From Bacteroidia bacterium (GTDB lineage: Bacteria > Bacteroidota > Bacteroidia > JABDFU01), in assembly GCA_020849195.1 (NCBI GenBank), contig JADLGT010000035.1, positions 1 to 7,181 on the forward strand: a DNA stretch of 7,181 nucleotides, given 5' to 3'. The position numbers were made by a program, and so were the translations under genes. The notes under the pieces were generated by a model. It made no database searches and had not been told where the DNA came from. It worked only from the letters and a program-made list of their open reading frames with translations. This document shows positions 1-6,492 of the stretch, piece after piece (the stretch's first letter is position 1; every line of letters begins with the position of its first letter).

Positions 1-1131
1 AATAACGATTCAGTATTTCAATTAATAGATCCGTATAATGGAGATGGATTTTACACCCAGGTAAATCAACAAAACCCAAACATAGCCTACCTTGCCTGGC
101 AGTACGGCGCAATACGTAAAGCAACAAACGCACTTGTTAACTATCCTACATTTACAAGTTGTTTAAATGAAATGGATGCTAATGCCAGCGGAGGTATAGA
201 CGATGGAGGCTGGACAGTCAATCCTTTCTCAATGAATATGCTCGATGGGAATCAACTCTATATTGCAACATTAAAAAGAGTTTGGCGTACAGTTAATAGT
301 GCCACGAACTGGACACCACTCACAAACATTCTCAACGGCGATGGAAATTCTCCATACTGTGTGGGTATTTCAAACGCATTGAATCCTACTGTTTACATAG
401 GCGGTCAACAGTTAAAATTTTACAGGGTAGATAATGCCGCAACCGCAGTTCCGGGAAGCGAAGTGAATATTCGAGCAAGTGCGCCCTCCATTATTAAAAC
501 AAGTTTTATCTCGAACATTGTTGTGCATCCCAATAACGATTCTATTGTGTATGTTTCGTTGTCGTCTCTGTCAACTAATCCGCGTTTATGGAAAGTAACG
601 GGGGCTAAAACGAATAACCCCGTTTGGACGAGCATCAGCGGAGATCTCCCTTCGGGTTTACCTGTAAATTGGATAGAAGTTGACCCATCGCAACCCGATA
701 AAGTGTTTATTGTTGCGACAGATTATGGTCTTTACACAACAGTTAACGGAGGTGTTAACTGGAGCCACGAAATGGCCATACCGGATGCGCCAATACCAAT
801 GGTAAAAGTCAGAGCATCCGACAGAAAATTATTCATCTTTACGCACGGTCGCAGTGTGTGGGTAGCCGATCTGCCTTCTATTACTACATCTGTTGCCGAA
901 CACCTATCTGCTAAATCCGGTTTAGTAATTTTCCCTAATCCGGCAACACATAATTTAAATTTCAATTTAACAGGATCTTCCTCGGTTGAAATTTTTGATC
1001 AGGCAGGGAAATTACTGCTCCGAAAACAGGTCGAAAATGTTGTTGATCTTGAAAATATCCCGACAGGAGTTTATTTTATAAAATTGGAAAATAATGGAAC
1101 TGCTTATCGAAAACGTTTCGTTAAATTTTAA
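1..1131 (+). CDS. Secreted sialidase/BNR-type beta-propeller protein with T9SS type A sorting domain (5' end missing)
   Basis: The frame is open from base 1 to the TAA at 1129-1131, giving 376 residues of a longer protein; the first ATG inside it (172) is an internal methionine, because homology-like sequence continues upstream of it. Numbering from base 1, an IDDGGW motif lies at residues 66-71. Asp-box-like blade motifs lie at 97-104 (TVNSATNW) and 247-254 (TVNGGVNW), and THGRSVWVADLP near 281 looks like the closing strand of a VPS10/sialidase-like propeller. From about residue 308 to the end is a type A T9SS C-terminal domain (VIFPNPA, then IFDQAGKLL, then IPTGVYFIKL, ending RKRFVKF). In known T9SS substrates this domain directs passage across the outer membrane and is then removed, often with anchoring of the protein to the surface. 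The propeller probably binds or cleaves a glycan or protein, but no catalytic residue can be assigned from this part. The fold and sorting class are well supported; the enzymatic activity is unknown. Confidence 0.88.
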   Translation, partial: NNDSVFQLIDPYNGDGFYTQVNQQNPNIAYLAWQYGAIRKATNALVNYPTFTSCLNEMDANASGGIDDGGWTVNPFSMNMLDGNQLYIATLKRVWRTVNSATNWTPLTNILNGDGNSPYCVGISNALNPTVYIGGQQLKFYRVDNAATAVPGSEVNIRASAPSIIKTSFISNIVVHPNNDSIVYVSLSSLSTNPRLWKVTGAKTNNPVWTSISGDLPSGLPVNWIEVDPSQPDKVFIVATDYGLYTTVNGGVNWSHEMAIPDAPIPMVKVRASDRKLFIFTHGRSVWVADLPSITTSVAEHLSAKSGLVIFPNPATHNLNFNLTGSSSVEIFDQAGKLLLRKQVENVVDLENIPTGVYFIKLENNGTAYRKRFVKF

Positions 1132-1171
1132 GGGAGCTAAGATATTATACTGGTGTACCGGTATTGGCGGA

Positions 1172-1410
1172 CAAAACAAAAAGAAGGCTTAGGCTCTTTT
1201 TAAGAGTAATCCCATCAAAGAGTTTGAGACAGGTACTTCAAAAGGCTTACAACAAATCCATGCTTATTTATTTGGAGGCTTGTATGATTTTGCCGGGCAA
1301 ATCAGAGGGAAAAACATCTCAAAAAGAGGCTGTCAATTCGTTTATGCACAGCATTTAAAAGCAATTTGCTACAAATAGATGTAATGCCATAAAAAACTTT
1401 CGAAAAACTC
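1172..1410 (+). pseudogene. Decayed fragment of a Fic-family (Fido domain) protein gene
   Basis: Read in the frame of base 1172, the conceptual translation gives QNKKKA, a TAG stop (1190-1192), then [15 protein letters not shown] and [21 protein letters not shown], followed by [20 protein letters not shown]. This is the conserved N-terminal half of Fic proteins (typical pattern: IHxYLFxxLYDFAGxIRxxNIxKGxxxFA). The frame stops at TAG 1376-1378. Shifting frame at 1367 recovers LQIDVMP, a TAA (1390-1392), then KTFEKL, which matches the following Fic segment (IDxMPxxTFEE). So there are two in-frame stops and one frameshift in about 240 bases. The catalytic HPFxxGNGR motif that should follow is not found. 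Intact Fic proteins transfer AMP or related groups to target proteins and often act as toxins or regulators; this remnant cannot. An ATG-started 64-codon frame over the same bases (1164-1358) shows no family resemblance and is not called. Confidence 0.8.
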
Positions 1411-1641
1411 TGATAGTGTATTAGAAATGTAGCGCAAAGCGAACAGCGACTTGACTTTTTAGCCTGGCATCCTGTTTAATCCCAATGAATCGCAGCTTCA
1501 ATGAGCCTTTGGGGAGGTTTTTAAAATTCAGTTGTAAAATCTCGGTTTATTTTACTCCAACAGCTAACAAATTCCCTTAATATCTTTGCTTATATCCTCC
1601 AAAAAATTACCTTAGTATCAAGTATCATAAAATAATTAAAA
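1411..1641. other. Intergenic remainder between Fic remnant and the next gene
   Basis: I see no credible coding region here on the + strand; all three frames carry frequent stops. The minus strand has a 41-codon stretch without stops (1546 down to 1424) but no start codon. The right end is A/T-rich and carries a candidate promoter and the untranslated leader of the gene starting at 1642. The left part may be further decayed Fic sequence, but no family motif is readable. Confidence 0.5.
1581..1588 (+). promoter_or_regulatory. Candidate Bacteroidota -7 promoter element (TATCTTTG)
   Basis: TATCTTTG matches the Bacteroidota primary-sigma -7 consensus TAnnTTTG exactly and lies 53 bases upstream of the ATG at 1642. 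A clear TTTG-type -33 element at the usual distance is missing; the nearest T-rich stretch (1546-1554) is a little too far upstream. The leader between this site and the ATG is A/T-rich with no Shine-Dalgarno sequence, as is usual in this phylum. Confidence 0.45.
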
Positions 1642-3585
1642 ATGAAAAAAATTGTAATTATTGTTTGCACCCTGTTCATTCCATTGATTTCTTTTTCACA
1701 TTCATCTTCCACATTAATGTTTGAAGAGAATAAAGGGCAATGGGACCAACGGATACTTTTTAAATCGGAAGTTAAAAATATCGACTTGTATTTTGAAAGT
1801 GGAGCCATCACTTTTAAAATGCGCGACCTTCATGAGCTGATTAGTAACCATCATCCAAAAAGCAAGGAGAGAATAATTGCAGAAAAGGCAACAGCATATT
1901 ATCATGCCTACCGAGTTGATTTTGTCGATGCTAACACCAATGTAATTCCAAGACCTATTCGTATGTCGCCGGCCTACCATAATTATTATGTTGGGAATGA
2001 TTCGAAACATTGGGCATCGCAAGTAAGACTTTTTGAAGAACTTAGTTATGGCAATATTTACAATGGCATCGATCTTAAAATATACAGCAGCGATATGCGC
2101 CCCAAATACGATTTTGTTGTGAAGACAGGAGCTGATCCTTCAAAAATTGTAATGAAGTACTCCGGTGCTGATAATTTAAGTTTAACCAACGAAAATCTTA
2201 CTATATCAACGTCTCTTGGAATTGTTACTGAACAAAAACCGTATGCTTTTCAAATTATAAATGGGCAAAAAGTAGAGGTGATTTGCAAATACATCCTTAA
2301 AGAACATGTTGTTGCGTTTGGCTTCCCGAATGGTTATGATAAAAACTACGAACTGGTAATCGACCCTGTTTTGATTGGCTCAACGTATTCAGGATCTACT
2401 GCCGATAATTGGGGCTTTACAGCTACTTACGATAATTCAGGAAATATGTATGCAGGAGGAATTGCTACAAATACCACAAGGGGGCCAAACACCGCTACTG
2501 GTGCATATCCTGTTACGGTAGGGGCCTATCAAGTAACTTTTGCCGGAGGAGGTACCGGTGGCATTATTGATTGGCCATGGGATATAGCCATAACAAAGTA
2601 TGATCCTACCGGTCAAAATCAAATTTATGCAACCTATCTTGGTGGATCGGAAAATGACTATCCACATAGCATGGTAGTTAATGATCAGGATGAGTTATAT
2701 GTTTACGGAAAAACTTATTCAACCAATTACCCGGTTAGTACCAATGCGTACGATAAAACACATAATGGCGGAGCTGATATTGTTGTAACTAAATTCAATT
2801 CAGCAGGCTCAGCTCTGCTTGGCTCAACATTTATTGGAGGATCGTCCGACGATGCCGTTAATTACGATGCTGCCGAATACACCTTCGGTAATTTAAAATT
2901 CAATTATGGCGATGATGCGCGGGGAGAAATTATTGTCGATAACAACAGCGACTGCTTTATAGCTTCTTGTACCAAATCATCTAATTTTCCGGTAACAGCC
3001 GGTGCCTATAAAACTACTTACGCAGGCGGCGGACAGGATGGATGTGTGCTGAAGGTGAGTAGTGATTTGAGCACGTTGGTTTGGAGCACTTATTTAGGAG
3101 GTAATCAAGATGATGCAGTATATGGAATTGCGCTTGACAGCAAAAACAACGTGTACACATCCGGAGGTACTATGAGTGCTAATTTTCCGGTTACTGCCGG
3201 CGTATTAAACGGAACTTACAAGGGTGCTATAGATGGATTTATTAGTGTATTTAAGTCGGATGGAAGTGTGCTAACGGCATCTTCGTTTATGGGAACCGCA
3301 AATTACGACCAGTGCTATTTTGTTCAGGTAGATAAAAAAGACTATCCCTATGTTTATGGTCAAACCAAAGGTGTATATACAGTTACATCCGGGGTATATA
3401 GCAGTACGAAGGGTGGTTTGTTTATTCATAAATTAAATAGTGCTTTAACAGCAACAGTATTCTCTACTATTATAGGCGATGGAGTGAATACTGCACCAAA
3501 TGTATCTCCATCAGCATTTTTGGTTGACAACTGCGAGACTATTTACATAGCGGGTTGGGGGGGGCAGTGCTTGGGTACAATTTAG
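1642..3585 (+). CDS. SBBP-repeat beta-propeller surface protein, N-terminal part, truncated by in-frame TAG
   Basis: This encodes 647 residues. MKKIVIIVCTLFIPLISFS is a Sec signal peptide, with cleavage likely after residue 19. An N-terminal domain opening with ENKGQW (29-34) and ending near ELVIDPV (about 243) is of the kind found ahead of SBBP repeats in Bacteroidota. Propeller units then begin near residues 247 (STYSGS), 330 (ATYLGG), 395 (STFIGG), 482 (STYLGG), 547 (SSFMGT) and 608 (STIIGD), each followed by a D-x-x-x-N/D-x-Y-x-x-G strand and an N-F-P-V-T-x-G-A-Y-like end. The frame stops at TAG 3583-3585 in the middle of unit six, shortly after YIAGWGGQC. The same frame continues without further stops to 4665 and supplies the rest of unit six, unit seven, PKD and CHU_C domains. 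A protein ending at this TAG would reach the periplasm but lack its T9SS signal and an intact propeller, so it is most simply a pseudogene fragment. Start choice: first ATG, directly ahead of the signal peptide. Confidence 0.85.
   Translation: MKKIVIIVCTLFIPLISFSHSSSTLMFEENKGQWDQRILFKSEVKNIDLYFESGAITFKMRDLHELISNHHPKSKERIIAEKATAYYHAYRVDFVDANTNVIPRPIRMSPAYHNYYVGNDSKHWASQVRLFEELSYGNIYNGIDLKIYSSDMRPKYDFVVKTGADPSKIVMKYSGADNLSLTNENLTISTSLGIVTEQKPYAFQIINGQKVEVICKYILKEHVVAFGFPNGYDKNYELVIDPVLIGSTYSGSTADNWGFTATYDNSGNMYAGGIATNTTRGPNTATGAYPVTVGAYQVTFAGGGTGGIIDWPWDIAITKYDPTGQNQIYATYLGGSENDYPHSMVVNDQDELYVYGKTYSTNYPVSTNAYDKTHNGGADIVVTKFNSAGSALLGSTFIGGSSDDAVNYDAAEYTFGNLKFNYGDDARGEIIVDNNSDCFIASCTKSSNFPVTAGAYKTTYAGGGQDGCVLKVSSDLSTLVWSTYLGGNQDDAVYGIALDSKNNVYTSGGTMSANFPVTAGVLNGTYKGAIDGFISVFKSDGSVLTASSFMGTANYDQCYFVQVDKKDYPYVYGQTKGVYTVTSGVYSSTKGGLFIHKLNSALTATVFSTIIGDGVNTAPNVSPSAFLVDNCETIYIAGWGGQCLGTI
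3583..3585 (+). other. In-frame amber codon interrupting a 1007-codon reading frame
   Basis: TAG at codon 648 of the frame starting at 1642. Conserved repeat sequence is readable in the same frame on both sides (YIAGWGGQC before; GGQGLTTNLPVTANAY and STTDGCDFYL after), so no net frameshift is needed. One base change from a sense codon such as TTG, CAG, AAG or TGG explains it. A run of eight G (3557-3564) lies 18 bases upstream, so paired compensating base-count errors are a less simple alternative. The intact genes in the window end in TAA or TGA. Confidence 0.85.
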
Positions 3586-3663
3586 GGAGGACAGGGTCTT
3601 ACAACTAACTTACCCGTTACAGCCAATGCATACAAATCGACAACTGATGGTTGTGATTTCTAT

Positions 3664-4665
3664 TTGATGTCGCTTTCAAAAAATGCAGCAACATTGATAT
3701 ACGCAACATTTTTCGGAGCGGGCGGAGGAAACAATGAACATGTTGATGGCGGCACAAGTCGTTTCGATAAGAGAGGAGTTGTTTACCAATCTGTTTGTGC
3801 AGGATGTGGAGGATCGTCTGCCTTTCCTACTACAGCAACAGCATGGTCAAAAACAAATAAGTCGGGTAACTGCAATAACGCTATTTTTAAAATAGATTTT
3901 CAAACACCAAATGTTATTGCAATGGCATCAACCACAGGCGTGGTGGGTTGCGCCCCGTTAACCTACACCTTTATTAACGGAAGCTCAAATGCCACTCAAT
4001 ATATTTGGGATTTTGGAGATGGTTCGCCTAAAGACACAAGTTTGGCACCCAGTCATAAATTTATTAATGGAGGGATTTATTCTGTTAAAATTATTGCAAT
4101 AAATCCTTTGAGTTGCAATGGGATTGACAGTGCAACGGTTAAGGTTACTGTAAATCCCGGCCCGGTAGTTAATTTGGGAGTTGATTATGACTTATCCTGT
4201 GTAGCTCTTAGTGATATTACCCTTGATGCAGGAAATTCAGGAAGTACATTTTTGTGGAATACAGGAGAAACAACGCAAGTAATTAAACCGGCTACTAATG
4301 GCAAATATTGGGTTACAGCCACCTTTAGCGCTTGCTCAACCACCGATACTATTGAATTAGTCGGACCTCCACTTCCGCAGGGAACAAAGCCGTATATTAT
4401 ACCAAATGTATTTACTCCGAATGGCGATAATATTAATGACACATTTAAAATTTCAGTCAAAGGAATTGCTTCCGAGTTCAATATTAAAATATATAACCGT
4501 TGGGGAAAATTGATATTTGAAACGAGTGATATAAATAATCCTTGGGATGGAAAAATAGATGGAAAAGAAGCTGTTGACGGCACGTATTATTACCTCTTGA
4601 ACTTTAACAGTTCGTGTATAAAATCGCCATTTTCCGACCATGGTTTTATTACATTGTTAAGGTAA
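3664..4665 (+). CDS. C-terminal part of the interrupted protein: last propeller unit, PKD domain and T9SS type B (CHU_C) sorting domain
   Basis: Homologous sequence begins at 3586, directly after the TAG; 3664 is only the first ATG in that frame and falls inside a propeller unit, with no signal peptide or ribosome-binding site, so it is unlikely to be a genuine start. In numbering from 1642, the seventh unit starts near residue 688 (ATFFGA) and carries HVDGGTSRFDKRG and VCAGCGG, a conserved-looking stretch of this protein group. A PKD domain spans about 757-838 with WDFGDG at 789-794. An Ig-like segment follows (about 842-905; LDAGNSGSTFLWNTGETT, then KYWVTA). The CHU_C/type B sorting domain occupies 917-1007, with PNVFTPNGDNINDTF, IYNRWGKLIFE, NPWDGK and DGTYYYLL. 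In Flavobacterium johnsoniae such type B domains direct T9SS export and need a PorP/SprF-like partner; none is encoded here. Without readthrough this part should not be secreted, and probably not translated. Confidence 0.82.
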   Translation: MMSLSKNAATLIYATFFGAGGGNNEHVDGGTSRFDKRGVVYQSVCAGCGGSSAFPTTATAWSKTNKSGNCNNAIFKIDFQTPNVIAMASTTGVVGCAPLTYTFINGSSNATQYIWDFGDGSPKDTSLAPSHKFINGGIYSVKIIAINPLSCNGIDSATVKVTVNPGPVVNLGVDYDLSCVALSDITLDAGNSGSTFLWNTGETTQVIKPATNGKYWVTATFSACSTTDTIELVGPPLPQGTKPYIIPNVFTPNGDNINDTFKISVKGIASEFNIKIYNRWGKLIFETSDINNPWDGKIDGKEAVDGTYYYLLNFNSSCIKSPFSDHGFITLLR

Positions 4666-4670
4666 TATCA

Positions 4671-4708
4671 CTGCAAGATTTTTTTACTTCGCCCAAAACT
4701 TCTTGCGG
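4671..4708 (+). terminator. Weak candidate stem-loop after the CHU_C gene
   Basis: CTGCAAGA (4671-4678) can pair with TCTTGCGG (4701-4708) in eight pairs, one of them G-U, around a 22-base loop, starting six bases after the TAA. It is followed by a T-rich but not pure-T stretch (TTTATTATTCCTTTTA). The large loop and the broken T tract make it a poor intrinsic terminator, though its position is right. Confidence 0.25.
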
Positions 4709-4772
4709 TTTATTATTCCTTTTATACCCGACCTCCTTTATTTATCAGCAATTTTTACCAATTAAGGAAGCC

Positions 4773-4817
4773 TTATACCAATTTGATTTATATTTTTTCC
4801 AATCAATATTGGTATAA
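4773..4817. repeat. Imperfect inverted repeat with TTATACCAAT termini
   Basis: The left arm TTATACCAATTTGAT (4773-4787) is the reverse complement of the right arm ATCAATATTGGTATAA (4802-4817) except for one bulged base; the loop is 14 bases and T-rich. The ends are a perfect 10-base TTATACCAAT/ATTGGTATAA pair. No run of T follows the right arm, so it is not a classic terminator. It could be a small mobile-type repeat (MITE-like), an mRNA-processing hairpin or a protein-binding palindrome. No convincing target-site duplication is visible. Confidence 0.6.
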
Positions 4818-4919
4818 TGCCGATCGGATAGCTGTTTGGGTCAATGTAATTGGGCCATTACAGATATCACATCGGTATTAGTTATAAAAATGCTTCATTT
4901 TACGCTCAACAAATTTTAT

Positions 4920-4927
4920 TATTTTAG
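4920..4927 (+). promoter_or_regulatory. Possible -7 promoter element for the GH3-LysE operon
   Basis: TATTTTAG differs by one base from TAnnTTTG and ends 17 bases before the ATG at 4945. A TTTT run (4898-4901) lies 18 bases upstream, about where a -33 element would be. The leader would be very short and lacks a Shine-Dalgarno sequence. In such A/T-rich DNA this could arise by chance. Confidence 0.25.
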
Positions 4928-4944
4928 GCAAATAAATTACAGAA

Positions 4945-6492
4945 ATGGCACTGCTTGGTACCTTACTAAAACGCACAATAGAAATTGGTGGGAAGTTACC
5001 CACAATACGCAAATCAAATGCTTACCAATTGCAGCTAAGAACGTTGAGACGATTGTTGGCTAAAGCCGAATTTACTGCTTTTGGCGAACATTATAACTTC
5101 ACAAAAACTCTTCGATCAAATGATATTATTTCCTCATTTATACAATCAGTCGATACTCACGACTATAATTCCATTTTTAAAAAATGGTGGTACAGAGCAT
5201 TAAACGGTGAGCCCTACGTTTGCTGGCCCGACCATATAAAATATTTTGCATTAAGCTCAGGTACCTCTGAAGCATCGAGTAAATATATACCCATTACCAA
5301 AGACATGCTCAAGGCAATAAAGAAAACAAGTATTCTTCAAATTCTTTCTCAATACCATTACGATTTACCTAAAGAACATTTTGAGCGAGGTATGCTTATG
5401 ATTGGCGGCAGTACACACTTGAACTATAATGGAACTTATTTTGAAGGAGATTTGAGCGGCATCACTGCCGGAAATATTCCGTTTTGGTTCCAACATTTTT
5501 ATAAGCCGGGTTCGCGCATTTCGAAAGAACGCGACTGGAACGCTAAGTTAGATGAGATTACAAAAAACGCAAAGTCGTGGGATATAGGCTCTGTTGCAGG
5601 TGTTCCGGCATGGATACAGATTTTATTTGAACGTATTATTAAGTATTATAACGTAAAAAATATACACGAAATTTGGCCTAACCTTACCATATATGTACAT
5701 GGTGGCGTACATTTCGAACCCTACAAAAAAGGTTTTGAAAAATTATTGGCAAAACCAATTATTTATCTCGAAACCTACCTTGCATCGGAAGGTTTTATTG
5801 CTTATCAAAATCGACCCAATTCAAAAGGAATGAAACTTGTTCTTAATAATGGAATTTTTTATGAGTTTATTCCTTTTACCGATATGAATTTTGATGAAGA
5901 CGGTACGATGAAGCCTAATCCGCAAACATTTCATATCGGGCAGGTACAAGAAGATGTTGAATATGCCTTGCTTATATCTACCTGTGCAGGTGCATGGCGT
6001 TATTTAATCGGCGATACAATTAAATTTACCTCCATTGAACACTATGAAATAGCAATAACCGGACGAACAAAGCATTTTCTCAGTTTATGCGGCGAACATT
6101 TGTCGCAAGACAACATGAATAAGGCAATAAAAAGTGTATCGGATGAACTTAATATTGATATTAAAGAATTTTCTGTAGCAGGAATTAATCATGATTCCCT
6201 GTTTGCTCATCGTTGGTATATAGGTGTTAACGAAAAAGCAGATGCTCGCCTCATCAAAGAAAAAATCGACGAACATCTGAAAATACTGAATGATGATTAT
6301 AGAGTTGAGCGTATTGCTGCACTAAAAGATGTGTTTGTTGAACTACTGCCTGTGCAAGTGTTTTACGATTGGATGAGGGAAAACGGAAAAGAGGGGGGGC
6401 AAAATAAATTTCCGCGAGTATTAAAAAAAGAAAAACTAAACAATTGGGAAACCTATTTGATTAAAAGAAATTTGATTAACCGAAGCGAATGA
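4945..6492 (+). CDS. GH3-family acyl-adenylating enzyme (GH3 auxin-responsive promoter family protein)
   Basis: The 515-residue protein has a length usual for bacterial members of the family, and no signal peptide, so it is cytoplasmic. The three nucleotide-binding motifs of the ANL-type GH3 fold are present: SSGTS at 104-108 (P-loop), YLASE at 278-282, and WRYLIGDT at 351-358 (the YRxGD-type motif). The C-terminal lobe ends with GGQNKFPR, whose Lys488 sits where the catalytic lysine of these enzymes is expected. WPDHIKYFALSSGTS and SKYIPIT also fit the family. Plant GH3 enzymes activate a carboxylic acid (indole-acetate, jasmonate, benzoates) with ATP and couple it to an amino acid; the substrates of bacterial members are, to my knowledge, not established. 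The ATG at 4945 follows an A/T-rich leader and gives a normal N terminus. The TGA overlaps the ATG of the LysE-family gene by four bases (ATGA), implying translational coupling and a shared transcript. Family assignment is firm; the reaction is inferred. Confidence 0.92.
   Translation: MALLGTLLKRTIEIGGKLPTIRKSNAYQLQLRTLRRLLAKAEFTAFGEHYNFTKTLRSNDIISSFIQSVDTHDYNSIFKKWWYRALNGEPYVCWPDHIKYFALSSGTSEASSKYIPITKDMLKAIKKTSILQILSQYHYDLPKEHFERGMLMIGGSTHLNYNGTYFEGDLSGITAGNIPFWFQHFYKPGSRISKERDWNAKLDEITKNAKSWDIGSVAGVPAWIQILFERIIKYYNVKNIHEIWPNLTIYVHGGVHFEPYKKGFEKLLAKPIIYLETYLASEGFIAYQNRPNSKGMKLVLNNGIFYEFIPFTDMNFDEDGTMKPNPQTFHIGQVQEDVEYALLISTCAGAWRYLIGDTIKFTSIEHYEIAITGRTKHFLSLCGEHLSQDNMNKAIKSVSDELNIDIKEFSVAGINHDSLFAHRWYIGVNEKADARLIKEKIDEHLKILNDDYRVERIAALKDVFVELLPVQVFYDWMRENGKEGGQNKFPRVLKKEKLNNWETYLIKRNLINRSE

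Noticed and set aside
1164..1358. 64-codon ATG-started frame on the + strand
   Set aside because: It overlaps the Fic-like peptide in another frame, has no family resemblance of its own and no ribosome-binding context; the Fic reading explains the bases better.
1468..1500. A His-Pro-Val triplet followed downstream by an Arg-Ser in another frame, considered as a degenerate Fic HPFxxGNGR catalytic motif
   Set aside because: It lies roughly 24 bases too far downstream, needs another frameshift, and none of the Gly-Asn-Gly residues is present.
1424..1546. 41-codon stop-free stretch on the minus strand reading NLPKGSLKLRFIGIKQD and onward
   Set aside because: There is no start codon, it is short, and I recognise no family; open stretches of this length occur by chance. 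It might be an interspersed-repeat remnant, which a genome self-comparison could show.
1714..2022. Minus-strand frames such as 1714-2022, 4185-4583 and 6758-6970
   Set aside because: All lie opposite well-supported + strand coding sequence and have no recognisable domains; they are antisense shadows.
1190..3585. TAG recoding (amber as a sense codon), suggested by TAG interrupting both the Fic remnant and the propeller gene
   Set aside because: The Fic remnant also has a TAA and a frameshift and lacks its catalytic half, so it is simply decayed. One remaining TAG is not evidence for an altered code, and no suppressor tRNA is visible in the window.
3584..3664. Purine-rich AGGGAGG right after the TAG, as a re-initiation site for the downstream part
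   Set aside because: The next in-frame ATG is over 70 bases away and inside a propeller unit, and Bacteroidota make little use of Shine-Dalgarno pairing.
4614..5063. Short + strand frames at 4614-4817 and 4836-5063
   Set aside because: They straddle the ends of real genes, have low-complexity A/T-driven translations and show no motifs.
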